In this document: in pieces, positions 10,722 to 21,238 of the stretch
Numbering within the stretch: position 1 is the stretch's first letter
Layout of the letters: each line of letters opens with the position of its first letter
Origin: Pictodentalium vernedei
Taxonomy: Eukaryota; Mollusca; Scaphopoda; Dentaliida; Dentaliidae
Assembly (NCBI GenBank): GCA_031216915.1
Contig: CM062289.1
Location: 20,252,520 to 20,316,519 of the forward strand
Direction of reading: 5' to 3'
DNA: 64,000 nt
The notes under the pieces: model-generated
Seen by the model: only the letters and a program-made list of their open reading frames with translations
The model's database searches: none
Told to the model about the DNA's origin: nothing
Made by a program: the position numbers and the translations under genes

Positions 10722-10799
10722 GCATTTATTTATTTATTTAATATTTATGCATTGGTGTTCAAGGTCACATATTTCTGCACAATGGCTAATCGTGACCCA
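10722..10799 (-). mobile_element. SINE tail fragment
   Basis: A (TTTA)n tail is followed by GGTGTTCAAGGTCACATATT and CACAATGGCTAATCGTGACC, the 3' end of the common SINE in minus orientation. Confidence 0.7.
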
Positions 10800-11060
10800 T
10801 ATTAATGTATTTAATGGAACACGAATAGTCAGTTATCTGTTAGATGTTAAATGTTCAATTATTTCCTTCCTTCATGCGAGAGAAGTAATTGAAAAAAATG
10901 TTATTATCTCGAAACCTTTTAGCGGTCTGATTGTTCTGCACAAAATTTCGTTCTTCAAATCAGAGATGAAAATTTACTCTGAATTTTCACTTAGAAATGT
11001 ATAACAACAAGTGACTGAACAGAGTTGCCCCTAAAAGATTGAATGGTATATTCAAGTATC

Positions 11061-11788
11061 CAGGGATGTGGCTAGACGGTTTCAGCTGGGGGGGGGGGGG
11101 GGGGGGGTGGGGGGGGGGGGGGGGGTCCACTGGTGTAAATTCCAACTGTGAGTGGTTTCGAAAGTTGGTTGCACTGCAGCGCTGGGTGATATCTTTTAAC
11201 CCTTTACCCAACGAATCGCCCGCATCCGCCCACGTAATATGCAAATACAGCTGCTGAAAAAATATTATTTTTCGCAAATTTTCAACAAAACCATATCATG
11301 TGACCGCTCTGTGGAACGAGCTCGTTCCAAAGAGGGGTCACATGATTTGGTTCTGTTGAATTTTTTTTTAAAAATTTAAAAAAATGATTTTTAAAATAAT
11401 GAATTTTGAAATCGTTTGAAAGAGTTGGGTAAGGGTTATGAACCCTTCTGAAAATCTTCACTAGCCCTGAAACGGAAAAAAGCATCATTTATAATGTGTC
11501 TGGGTCAGAAAATCTACCGGACTGATGTCAGAGTCGAAATTTTGAGGCCATGTCAGTTTTAGAGAAGAAAATTTGAAACTCAAGTTTCCAGATGGAAATA
11601 AAAGATCAAAATTTCTCATCATTAGTTGGAATTTTAATATTTTTCATGAACAATGTTAATTTACTGAATTTCCAACTATTTGATTTTTGACCTCGGAATT
11701 TCCAACTATTGAAAAAAAATACTCCTATCTGGGGTGAGACCCCCCACTCCCCCTCCCCACTCCCCCCACCCCTGTCGCCACATCCCTG
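11061..11788. mobile_element. hAT-like MITE with 8-bp TSD
   Basis: Termini are CAGGGATGTGGC and its perfect complement GCCACATCCCTG, flanked by the 8-bp duplication CAAGTATC (11053-11060 and 11789-11796). CAGGG-type ends plus 8-bp TSDs fit the hAT superfamily. There is no transposase. A piggyBac-like MITE lies nested inside, and G- and C-rich tracts lie near each end. Confidence 0.88.
11196..11438. mobile_element. TTAA piggyBac-like MITE, copy 1 (subtype A)
   Basis: It begins TTAACCCTTTACCCAACGAA and ends GTTGGGTAAGGGTTAT, with a diverged right end. A central palindrome contains GGAACGAGCTCGTTCC. It is nested in the hAT-like MITE. Confidence 0.8.
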
Positions 11789-11799
11789 CAAGTATCCAT

Positions 11800-12295
11800 A
11801 CGATTCTCAAATAAAACAATTGCAAACTACTTAAGATTTTCCACGTTGTTTTTCATTGAGAATAACTCGGGAAACCTATTACGATTATGTTGTGCAATAT
11901 TTTGCCATTTTCGTCTTATTTTGTAATTACCGTCGAAAACTTAATTTTGGAAAATGATGTATCAGTCCAGCAAGCAATCATGCAATCTATCCAATCGTAG
12001 TGAACAAGGACCGAAATTGTGCACAGCCAATATTCTAGTTGGACTCGATGGTGGACCCCTTAGTTACAGGGTGGTGAAGGTTGGCAGTTTTTTATCGCCG
12101 CCACGAGGTTTAAATTAATTATCCCGCTGACTTTAAGCAGGGGAGGTCTGAGAAGGGTATATTGGCAATTGAAATAATTAATTAAATAACGACTATTGAG
12201 TCCAGCTATAATGCAAGGCCATTCGTGCGCATCATTTGGGTCCTCATTCTCTATGTGGATATTCGAGGCAAACACTTTACAAACGCGAATTAAAA
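11800..12295. other. unassigned DNA
   Basis: No gene is recognised. It leads into the paralogous block that starts near 12300. Confidence 0.35.
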
Positions 12296-12299
12296 ATTG

Positions 12300-13110
12300 T
12301 AATCCCTGCTTCCACTCTGAATAATCTGGACAAACATTCCATTTTATAATTCTGTTTAATTAACCCTTTGAGACTTTAATTATTCCGACGTTCAAACGTC
12401 ACTGGGAATTCAGTTTCTTCATCGTTTTTCAAAATGCGACGTCAAAGGTCGGAAAGTACAAATAACAAGACATTTTTCACATTAGTGATTATCTGGTTGA
12501 GGGCTAGATTATTTTTGGTGGTCTGGATTTGTTATTCAAAACTTGTTTTATTACAAAATATTGGAGAGTGCCGACAGACACTCGCCGATAATTTATAATA
12601 AAATAAATGTGTATAAACAAAATATTATTTATGTTTGACTGAATATGAAATATAAGCAAGAAAAGTGTTGGCGTTTGCTCTGGTATCCTCATTTTTTGAA
12701 AGCCCTGATAGTTGTTGCTATCACTCAACCAGTTCAGAAGTCTTGTTATCGGGATTATATTAGTATTTTAAGCTGCGATAACATTTGGCTCAACGGTTGT
12801 CATTGAGAACTGAAACTTTAAAAAATCGAAAAATAATAACAAAACAAACGACCATAAAGTATCAACGCGCTGTTTATTTTCGTACGTCATAAGACGCACA
12901 AAAGTATCAAAGGGTTAAATTCCAGGTGTCGTATTCATTTTTGTTATTTCCACTGTGATATAATAAATAAATTATTTCAACAGTCAATCAATTCAGGTTG
13001 ACATATTCAGTCTTGATGATGATACCAGATGAGTTACGACATCTTGATTGGTCTGACTATGTTTCGTCAATTCGGAATATGACAACCAGGATCATTTGAC
13101 TGTTGTAATG
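12300..13110. repeat. paralogous block A1 (with 17,790-18,372)
   Basis: CTGAATAATCTGGACA near 12316 and the stretch at about 12925-13110 (GTATTCATTTTTGTTATTTC, AATATGACAACCAGGATCAT) recur at 17.80 kb and 18.18-18.36 kb with about 80-90% identity by eye. Each copy carries different insertions. Confidence 0.8.
12360..12918. mobile_element. TTAA-flanked MITE with CCCTTTGA ends
   Basis: TTAACCCTTTGAGACTTT at the left is matched by AAAGTATCAAAGGGTTAA at the right. The paralogous site at about 18165 (CCGTTTAAATTTGAGG) lacks the element and keeps a single TTAA. A piggyBac-like non-autonomous element is the best fit; it is distinct from the CCCTTTACCC family. Confidence 0.75.
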
Positions 13111-13461
13111 GGAACGCGGTGGCTCAGTGGTAGACTGTTGGACTTCTATACTAGAGTTCGTTCGATCCCCGTCCGGGACGACTCGCCTTGTGTCCTTGGG
13201 CAAGACACTTTATCCCGGTTACCTACATGTGGGCACGATGACGCCGTTTACTAAGGCGTACTGCACGTCGGTGGTGCACATGGCTTCAACCGCTGTAACC
13301 CTGCTTGAGCGCAGCTTGAACAGAGTTAGAATGTTGAAGAGCTGACAGTTGCTCGTCGCTGCTCGGTGGTTCTCTCCGGATACTCCGGCTTCCTCCACTC
13401 GTAAAACTGTCGCGATAAGCCATTGTGCATAAGTATGACACCTTAAACACCAATAAATAAA
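13111..13461 (+). mobile_element. full-length tRNA-headed SINE, TSD about 15 bp
   Basis: The head carries A-box-like TGGCTCAGTGGTAGA and B-box-like GTTCGATCC, then GTGTCCTTGGGCAAGACACT, CTCTCCGGATACTCCGGCTT and a CACCAATAAATAAA tail. TSDs TTGACTGTTGTAATG and TTGACTGCTGTAATG (13096-13110 and 13462-13476) differ at one base. The paralogous site at 18.35 kb is empty. Confidence 0.9.
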
Positions 13462-13481
13462 TTGACTGCTGTAATGAACTG

Positions 13482-13611
13482 CACTCTAAAGTCAGTTGGG
13501 TTAAAAATCAACCTAAATCAACTGGGTTTGGTGAATATGAACCCAAGAGGGTGCATATTCACTCAGCCCAGTGGGTTTAGGTTAATTTTTAACCCAACTG
13601 ATTTTACAGTG
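13482..13611. mobile_element. 130-bp palindromic MITE (CACTGTAAAA type), copy 1
   Basis: The ends CACTCTAAAGTCAGTTGGGT and AACCCAACTGATTTTACAGTG are complementary, and the whole element folds around AACCCAAGAGGGTG. A second copy lies at 18,373, at the same position of the paralogous block, so the two were duplicated with the block rather than inserted independently. Confidence 0.8.
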
Positions 13612-14138
13612 TCCGTATATTACTACGGAGAGACAATCGCTTGGTGTTTGGACTTTCCATCGCATAAATAGACATGTATGGCGTCAGATACGCCTCGTTT
13701 GAGATTTGGATTTGGAAAACGTTTGAGTCTAGATTTCCAGTGAGTCACACGTGATGGGAAAACTACAGAGATTTAGAGGGCTATGTGTGTTAGATATATT
13801 AATCATTTGAACCCTGGTTGTATCTTCCGTTTCAGTTCAATAACATCAAATACAAGGGGCCATATTTGTAATTGGAAGCAGACTAATTAATATTTTCAGT
13901 GTGCTGTCTTTAGGATTCGACCAGAATAACTTTGGTCAAATTTCAGGACATTTTCTTCAAAGTCCAAAATGGGTGGAAAGAAATAACCCCAGTAAATTAT
14001 ATACCAAAATGTTTGGAAAGAAACATAGAACATGTTGAAATTTAAATTTGCTGTGGAAGTGCTGTCATTCGGTTGAGAGCACTGCCTGAAAGTCTGCTAT
14101 GTATAAGTAAGAGAGCCAAATTATGACAATAAATTACT

Positions 14139-14388
14139 TTAACCCTTTACCCAACGCAGACGATATCAAAATTTATTATTTTAAATATCATTTTTCCAAA
14201 TTTTTCAAAATATTTCAACAAAACCTTATCATGTGACCCCCTCGTTGGAACGAGCTCGACGAGCTCGTTCCAACGAGGGGTCACATGATATGGTTTTGTT
14301 GAAATTTTTTGAAAATTAATATTTTTTCAACTGCTGAATTTGCATATTACGCGGGCGGATGCGGGCGATTCGTTGGGTAAAGGGTTAA
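14139..14388. mobile_element. TTAA piggyBac-like MITE, copy 2 (subtype A)
   Basis: TTAACCCTTTACCCAACGCA ... TTCGTTGGGTAAAGGGTTAA, with the central palindrome GAACGAGCTCGACGAGCTCG. The subterminal GCGGGCGGATGCGGGCGATT lies at the right end, so this copy is inverted relative to copies 1, 3 and 7. Confidence 0.9.
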
Positions 14389-14460
14389 CCCTTGGAACCC
14401 TGGTGATATCTTCCATGTCAGTTCACATGCAGCAATTAGAAGAGTCCATATTCATTATTT

Positions 14461-14517
14461 GGGGTAGACCAATCAATATTTTCAACGTGCAGCCAAAAAT
14501 ATTGATTGGTCTACCCC
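14461..14517. repeat. perfect 22-bp-arm hairpin
   Basis: GGGGTAGACCAATCAATATT and its complement are separated by about 13 bp. Confidence 0.85.
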
Positions 14518-15284
14518 ACCCTTAACTTAGCAGGCATCCTACTTAATGAAAGTATGACGTACCATGTCCCTGGGCCGGTAAAGCGACCTCTGGTGTTCAA
14601 AGGGTTAAAATAACTGAATGGTTGTCTTTTGCAATCCTTCCGCTACAGACGCGGAGAAATCTTTTGTTCATTTATGAGAATAATGAGCAGTAAGACTTAT
14701 CCCAATCCATGTTATCTACAATTCCCAAGTGCTGCCATTTTGTTTTGTTTTTGTTTTGATGACGAAAGTTCAGAAGCGGTCAACTCCACACAGTTCAGAG
14801 CAACAAGTATGGAGGCACAAGTGACTTCATGAATGAAAACTGAAGAATGCGCAATGGGAACAGTTTGTAGTAATTATACCTCACAATTCAAATTTTTGGT
14901 TTAATATTCTTGGCAAATTAAAAAAAAAAAAGATTTCATTGATAAACTAAAGAAAAACTACCCTGCTTTATTTATTTGGTGCCATGTGAGTCATTTCTGG
15001 TGTTCATTTATGGCAGCAGCCGTTTAAGTACTCAAATAAAGCAAAGATTGGAACAGCCATCAATACTAACAGCCCCACATTAAAAAAAATTGTATTGACT
15101 AACTGATTTGGTTTAAAGTGTGTGATTGTCCAATCTATGCTTTACTTTGCATGATTGTTTTGGGACTATCGTCCGCTTCTCGTACGTGTGTGGGTGAAGG
15201 TGGACTGTGTTATCAGAACCTGCCGATTGTACAATAATAATATATTATTTGTTGAGTGAATAAATAGAGGATATCTTGTGTTTT

Positions 15285-15425
15285 TGAGTGGATACCGAAA
15301 ATTATCTCATGAGTGACCGAAACATATGGTTATTTTTTCGCGAGCGCTTGCGGGTGCGAAAATATCCATTTGTCTCTGTCACAAGTGAGATAATTTTCGG
15401 TATCCACTCAAAAACACTAGATTTC
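15285..15425. repeat. large hairpin
   Basis: GTTTTTGAGTGGATACCGAA followed by AATTATCTCA is complemented at about 15389-15418, with a centre in CGCGAGCGCTTGCGGG. AAAAACTAGATTTYCTTTT lies just outside and recurs near 15767. Confidence 0.8.
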
Positions 15426-15567
15426 CTTTTTATTATACGCTTTTTATAAGAATCTGATAATTTCACTCGTTTCAACCTTGAATTGATGCCTGAAAGTAAA
15501 CAGCACATTGAATCATTGATACGCGGTAGTGATTTGATCGATATTCGGAACAGATAGCAATCTGATT

Positions 15568-15708
15568 TAGCTGGCGGGTTACTAGTCCAAACATAGCCTG
15601 AAAGTTCGTAACATAAGATTTTGGTTTGGTACGTCCTTTGAAAGGACGTACCAAACCAAAAACTTGTATTACGGACTTTCAGGCCATGTTTGGACTAGCG
15701 GTTTTCAT
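15568..15708. repeat. large palindrome
   Basis: The arms include CTAGTCCAAACATAGCCTGA and TTTTGGTTTGGTACGTCCTT and meet at GAAAGGACGT near 15637. Complementarity extends for about 68 bp per arm with a few mismatches. Confidence 0.8.
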
Positions 15709-15984
15709 GCATCAATTCAAGGTGAATACGTGTTGAATTATTGCTGGAAATGATCGGTATCCACTCCAAAAAACTAGATTTTCTTTTCATTATACGTTTT
15801 TAGAACAAATTGATCATTTCCAGTGATAATTTGACTCGTATTCACCTTGAAGTGATGCTTTGAAAGGCGCCATTTTGATTGATGCCGTGAAAGTGAAAAT
15901 TCCTATATCTTCACAGCGGGGGGATACGATTTCTATTTTTCGGCAATTTCTTCGATAATCTATCGTTTAGCATATAATAAAATT

Positions 15985-16110
15985 TGATAGGCAGTCAATG
16001 AAAGGAGTGAACAAAACCACGATTATTTCAATTAATGATTTTATTTATCATAAGCGTTTCGGCCTTATTTCGGTAATCTAACTGTTCTAACCACGGGGAA
16101 ATGTTGGCGT
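15985..16110. repeat. paralogous block A3 (with 29,101-29,230)
   Basis: TGATAGGCAGTCAATGAAAG and TTCGGCCTTATTTCGGTAAT recur at 29.1 kb in the same orientation. The hairpin-rich stretch 15.26-15.98 kb separates A2 from A3, whereas a LINE fragment occupies that place in the other copy. Confidence 0.7.
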
Positions 16111-16457
16111 GTATACAATGTGGCATGCCTTTTCGGTTGTTCCCATCTCATATTACAAGGCTAAAGCGATAAGATGGGTATAGATCAATTTAACACTGAA
16201 TGTAACTGAAAGTTAATGTTACGATGTTCCCAAATTTCATCGCAGGTGGATAGCTAAACGCGTTGTTTTTCTCTTATTTTGAAATCTTTTGGGTAGCAGA
16301 CACATATGGAAATGGAACCAGGGATTTCTGTGATAAATATAGTTCGGCCTTCGATGAAATGATATTTTCGTACAAACAGAAATATGATGATTGCCATTAA
16401 TATTTGTGTCGACATATATTTTTATTATATTTTAGCCTGTGAATTATCGCCAATAAT

Positions 16458-16510
16458 CTAAAAGATATTTCTCGATATCTATCGATTCGATAGATATCGA
16501 GAAATATTCC
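16458..16510. repeat. short palindrome
   Basis: ATATTTCTCGATATCTATCG meets its complement around ATTCGAT near 16485. Confidence 0.75.
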
Positions 16511-16577
16511 TCAGTGGCTTCCTAAATGATGTCACGCTATGCCGCATCACGTCGCCTTAAGGAACGATCAGCTGATC

Positions 16578-16948
16578 GGGGGCGCGGTAGCGTCGCGGCA
16601 ACCGGTTCTCGTCAGATCACCGAAGTTAAGCAACGTCGAGCCCGGTTAGTCCTTGGATGGGTGACCGTCTGATACATCGTTTCGGCTACCGTGTTGTGTC
16701 CTTGGGCAAGACACTTAACTCCGATTATCCACATGGAGGCACGGGGACACACGATGCGCATATCTTCAACCAATCTAACCCTCCCTGTGCTGCAGTGCGG
16801 AGGTACGATGTTGGGGTGCTGGTAGCTGCTCGTCGTTGCTCGGTGGTTCTCTCCGTGTACTCCGGCTTCCTCCGCCCGTGAAACTGTCAACGACACGATA
16901 TGACATTGGCTGTTAAAGTGTCGTTAAACCCTACTAAATAATAAATAA
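16578..16948 (+). mobile_element. SINE with 5S rRNA-derived head, 11-bp TSD
   Basis: From about 16598 it reads as internal 5S rRNA sequence (CCGGTTCTCGTCAGATCACC, GAAGTTAAGCAACGTCGAGC, TTGGATGGGTGACCG), then joins the same body as the tRNA-headed SINEs (GTGTCCTTGGGCAAGACACT, CTCCGTGTACTCCGGCTTCC). TSDs ATCAGCTGATC lie at 16567-16577 and 16949-16959. A paralogous site near 17215-17240 lacks it. This is a SINE3-like copy, not a functional 5S gene. Confidence 0.9.
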
Positions 16949-17299
16949 ATCAGCTGATCTTTGTTATTGTTTTGAAAGGTACGCATTTGGGGTCGAATTG
17001 GGCTGAATATTGTGCAATAAAATGTCTCGTAGCATATAATAAAAAAAAATCTTCTCTATTTTAGTCAGTATCTGGAATTATCTCATGAGTGTGGACCTGA
17101 AAGTTTTATTAATATTTTAAAAATATGTTTAGGTCCCCACGATGAATTTTTTCAGTAGCTTCCTAAATGACGTCACGCTTCGGTGCATGACGTCGACTTG
17201 AACGTCGCCTTGAAGGAACGATCAGGAGATCTTTGTTATTGTCTTGAAAGTGTTTGCAGTTGAATTGGGCTGAACACAGCACAGTAAAATGTCCCGTAG

Positions 17300-17465
17300 C
17301 ATATAATAAAAAGAAAATCTATGCTATTTTTGAGAATATCGTGAATTATCTCATTCGTGTGGACTTGAAAGTATTATTTTTCACTCGCGCAAGCCCTCGT
17401 GAAAAAATAAAACTTTCAGGTCCACACTCATTAGATAATTCCCGATATTCACTAAACAGCGTAGA
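17300..17465. repeat. large hairpin
   Basis: CTATTTTTGAGAATATCGTG, GAATTATCTCATTCGTGTGG and ACTTGAAAGTATTATTTTTC are complemented by sequence up to 17460, with the centre near GCGCAAGCCCTCGTG. It resembles the hairpins at 15.3 and 17.1 kb. Confidence 0.75.
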
Positions 17466-17479
17466 TAGCCTCTATATAC

Positions 17480-17735
17480 AGTCCGTGGAGAGTGGATTGT
17501 AACTAAATCACCCGCGGAGTGGAGTTATCACCCAAGCTATAACTTTCAAATTGCGTACATACCGACACAAAACACAAGCAATGTTTCAGCCAATGGACCT
17601 CCGGGTTTAACCCGGAGGTCCATTGGCTGGAACTTTGCTTGTGCTGGTTATGCTTTGCAACAAATTTGCAATTATTGCTTGGGTGAATCTCCACTCTGCG
17701 GATGATTTCATCATAATACACTTTCCACGTACTGT
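17480..17735. repeat. palindromic block A4 (with 29,432-29,665)
   Basis: GAGTGGAGTTATCACCCAAG ... CTTGGGTGAATCTCCACTCT forms an imperfect palindrome around GGACCTCCGGGTTTAACCCG near 17611. The 29.4-kb copy lacks the innermost GGTTTAACCC hairpin. Confidence 0.75.
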
Positions 17736-17835
17736 ACTTAAACTTATTTACCCCAGTTTTATATTTACAACTACAAAAAACAAATTATAATATTGGAGGC
17801 GTCTCCATACTGAATAATCTGGACATTCCATTAGG

Positions 17836-18165
17836 CCTAAAAAAAGTTACAAACCTGTTTTTTTACTGCTGCATTCTCTCTTTGGAAAACCAAAGCAAAC
17901 TTAATAAAATAACAATTAAATGGTTTATGTCTGATATTTTACCCAGTTTAATAAAATTGATAAATTTGTCCCGTGAGTACAACGAGGCTTTGCAAGGCTC
18001 TAGCATTGTAAAGCCTTCTTGCACTCAAGGGATGAAATACACCACTACCCATGCTATTATGTAGATTATGAGGACTAAAACATAAAACGGACCAAGAACA
18101 TAAACCTTTTTGGCAAAGAAAAGAGAGAAACAGAAGATATACTTGGAGGGGCCTTCCACGTTTCC
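17836..18165. mobile_element. inserted repeat (copy 1; inverted copy at 59.86-60.12 kb)
   Basis: It interrupts paralogous block A1' at about 17.83-18.17 kb. AAATGGTTTATGTCTGATAT, TTTACCCAGTT, GCCTTCTTGCACTCAAGGGA and ATAATGTAGATTATGAGG-like sequence recur in reverse orientation near 60 kb. Ends and TSD were not resolved. Confidence 0.55.
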
Positions 18166-18372
18166 GTTTAAATTTGAGGTGGCGTATTCATTTTTGTTAT
18201 TTCCACAATCATATAATAAGCAAATTATTTCAACAGTCAATCACTTTTTGTTTCCATATTCCGTCTTGATGACGATACCAGATCACTTGCGGCGTATTGA
18301 TTGGTCTGACTAATTGACTCTCGTCAACTCGGAATATGACAACCAGGATCATTTGACTGCTGTAATGAACTG

Positions 18373-18496
18373 CACTCTAAAATCATCTGGGTTAAACATC
18401 AGCACAAATCACCTGGGTTGAGTGAATATGAAACCCAATTGGATTCATATTCACTCAACTCATTGGGTTTGGTTGAATTTTTAACCCAACTTATTT
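18373..18496. mobile_element. palindromic MITE (CACTGTAAAA type), copy 2, interrupted
   Basis: CACTCTAAAATCATCTGGGT to AACCCAACTTATTTTAA; its last few bases (AGTGTG) lie beyond 18746 because a TTAA MITE inserted near its right end. Confidence 0.8.
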
Positions 18497-18746
18497 TAAC
18501 CCGTTACCCAACGAATTGCCCGCATCCGCCCACGTAATATGCAAATACAGCTGCTGAAAAAATATTATTTTTCGAAACATTTCAACAAAACCATATTATG
18601 TGACCCCTCTTTGGAACGAGCTCGTCGAGCTCGTTCCAAAGAGGGGTCACATGATATGGTTTTGTTGAATTTTTTTAAAAAAATTTTTAAAAAATGATAT
18701 TTAAAATAACGAATTTTGAAATCGTCCGCGTTGGGTAAAGGGTTAA
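18496..18746. mobile_element. TTAA piggyBac-like MITE, copy 3 (subtype A)
   Basis: TTAACCCGTTACCCAACGAA ... GCGTTGGGTAAAGGGTTAA with the central palindrome GGAACGAGCTCGTCGAGCTC. Inserted into the palindromic MITE; copy 1 of that MITE shows the uninterrupted state. Confidence 0.9.
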
Positions 18747-19010
18747 AGTGTGTACGCCTGGAAAGTTGGATAATAAACATAAAACAGGTTTGTGCCGATC
18801 AATTTAACATAGAAGAGAGAAAAGTCCAGAAGATGGAAATTCAGTTGTTCATATTTCGTTTGTATCCACAGAATGTGAAATTTGTAACAATTAACTTATA
18901 TAAGACAGGTACAGTTGCTATCCAAGGCAATGAAAACTGTGTTAAATGGAGAGATTTGTACTTTGAACGGATTTAAAAAAAGGTGTTAAAATTCTCTACG
19001 TCAAACAGAT

Positions 19011-20533
19011 ATGTCGAATGTGATCATCTCTCCACAGCAGGGTGTTACTGAGTGTGACACTCTCTCACGTTCGCCTTCGGGTCTTAATGGAATCGAAGTG
19101 GGACTTATCGACAACGAAACCCCTAAAATACCGTTGGTAGTCAAACAAAAAGGCTGTTCATGAAAGCTGAGAAAACAGTAGAGAGGAAAGCCTTTAATGC
19201 AGACAAATTTGAACACTCTATTAGTTTGCTAGAGAATATTGTGTGCTCATTACAATTTAAAGTGTCCAGCCTCAAGGAAGGCTCGGATAAGCTATTTGCC
19301 TCAACAAACAATATAGATGGGATGGCGATTAAAGTCGAAGAGTTGACAAGCAAATTATCAAAGGTTGAACGTTCCTTGTGTGACCTTCGGCAGGATTGTG
19401 ACAGGATTGTGACAGTCTGCATAGTATGTTCAACAGTACAATTCAGTGGACGGGACAAATGCATCTGCGAACTCAATAAAAGTTGTGTCAAGAGAGGAAT
19501 TTGAAGAGTTACGAAGCACTGTAAATGACTTTCTTTCTAGTTAGACGGATTTGGGATTAAACAACAGTGAAATTCTTCACACATCACTGCGTCAAATCCC
19601 ATGTTAAAAATAACCCAAAGAGAAATACATATAGCTCAGCTCAAAGAGAGCAATGACGAAATTCAACACGGTCACAGGTAATTAATCGTACCCCCATTGA
19701 GACCACTGAACAACATTCCAATGATACGGACTGAAATCATCATGGCAACAAGTACATGTACATCACAGACAACTGATAGCGATGTTGAAAAGACAACTGT
19801 ACAGATGCCTCAGAGAATGAACCTGATAGTGACAAATTCTATCGCAAGATGAAAAGGCGGAAATCGGTTAGGTCACAGAAAAGAAACTTAGGTACATTAC
19901 GAATCTGGGGGAATAGGCGGTTTGATTAATCTTCTTGCAAAATGCGAACCACATGGTGCTCGCCAGTCTACCAAACTGTTTACTGGCACGAGTCTTATTG
20001 ACAGTTCACAAACTACGGAAGAAATTCGTCAGCGTTTCGAGGAACCGGTGGGTAAATCAACTTTTCCAGAAGCACGTATAACTCTCTGTGGCGTGCTTCC
20101 CAGATTGGACTCGGGGGAAGCAAATTATAAAGTGTCTTGCGTGAACAATATAATACAAGTAATGTGTGAGGCTGACAAACGTCTTCCCTTCTGTGACATA
20201 GCAGGAGTTACTGTAGACAGAAACGGATCATTCAACAGACTTCTTCCATGATAATATCCACTTGAATAATAGAGGACTCTCCAGATTAGCTTTCCATATA
20301 AAGAGGTGTTTACATTTACCTATGGCACCTTCCGTGGCCAGAAATAGAAACTATATACCTAGAAATAGAAACTCTGTACCTACATTTCAACGCCCACATT
20401 CAAATTTTCGCCAGAAGAAGAGACTGTCTTCAAATTATAAACGAAATGATTCTGAATTGAGATTCCAAACAAAAGAAATAACTCACAAAACTGTACACCA
20501 AATGAATTATTTACTCATATTAACCCGCTTCTA
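19011..20533 (+). pseudogene. LINE ORF1 remnant with coiled coil and SGNH-like esterase domain
   Basis: It starts with an ATG at 19011 (MSNVIISPQQGV), then shifts frame near 19155. The stretch 19160-19430 encodes a predicted coiled coil (VEELTSKLSKVERSL). The stretch 19922-20251 plus the next frame holds an SGNH-hydrolase-like domain: block GTSLIDS, then TLCGVLPRLDSGEANYKV and finally a D-x-x-H motif (HDNIHLNNRG) near 20245-20275. A basic tail follows (about 20330-20460). SGNH domains are known in ORF1 proteins of CR1-related LINEs. Several stops and frameshifts make this copy inactive. Confidence 0.65.
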
Positions 20534-20632
20534 GAAATGTTACAGTCAATTCGAAGTACGAAGAATAACTCAGGCCCATATCTTTCATAACTGTATGGAG
20601 TATTACATTTAATAGATGACTAATTTAAAAAA

Positions 20633-21106
20633 GGACAATCGAGAACTCAAAATAAGTTCATGGAACATTTAAGAAATAACTGTTGTTTTTTTTTAAGTTC
20701 CCCCAAAATCATGTTTGGATGTATGATCTTTTATTCGTCTCCCACTTCGGTATATTATATTAAATTCAATTGTTCCCGAGAAATTATCATTATATTCTCG
20801 CTGACTCGAGGTGATTAAAAATCGATCATTGATCTTCTTTTACAAGCTTCTTATCCATCTATCAGTCTGCCGTCACGCCCTCACGGTGACAATTGGATTG
20901 AGTGGGCGGGGCTTCCAGAGTCTTCAAAGTTGGATCGGATGTGCGAACGTGTAGACATTCCAAATCATTACGTGATTTGGTTTATACGATTTTGACGACT
21001 TTCACGCTGTATGCTTTCAACCCATCAACGCAGACGCGGGGAAAATGATTAAATTATTCATGGATATGAGGACAATCGAGAACTCAAAATAAGTTCACGG
21101 AACATT
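20633..21106. repeat. 37-bp direct repeats flanking a 400-bp insertion
   Basis: GGACAATCGAGAACTCAAAA, continuing AATAAGTTCA(T/C)GGAACATT, occurs at 20633-20669 and 21070-21106 with one mismatch. The repeated sequence encodes the endonuclease N-terminus (DNRELKISSWNI), so the 400 bp between look inserted, with an unusually long target duplication, or result from a local duplication. Confidence 0.7.
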
Positions 21107-21238
21107 CATGGCTATAAGGACAATGTCGTGAATAATAAATTTAGGAATAATGAATTTATCAATTATATCAATAGGTTTGACATAATTGGGCGAGTAGAGA
21201 CTTGGACTGAGAGGGATAGCCCCATCTTTATAGACGGT

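Larger units (their letters stand above)
13612..15262. repeat. paralogous block A2 (with 26,690-28,345)
   Basis: Shared landmarks are TTGGTGTTTGRACTTTCC, ATACGCCTCGTTTGARAT, AACCCCAGTAMATTATATACC, TCCCAAGTGCTGCCATTTTG-like sequence and ATCTATGCTTTACTTTGCAT. Copies are diverged and carry different nested elements. No convincing ORF. Confidence 0.8.

Noticed and set aside
13111..13185. tRNA gene
   Set aside because: A- and B-box-like sequence belongs to a SINE head; no complete cloverleaf or anticodon arm was supported.
16598..16675. 5S rRNA gene
   Set aside because: Only an internal 5S segment is present, joined to a SINE body and flanked by an 11-bp TSD.
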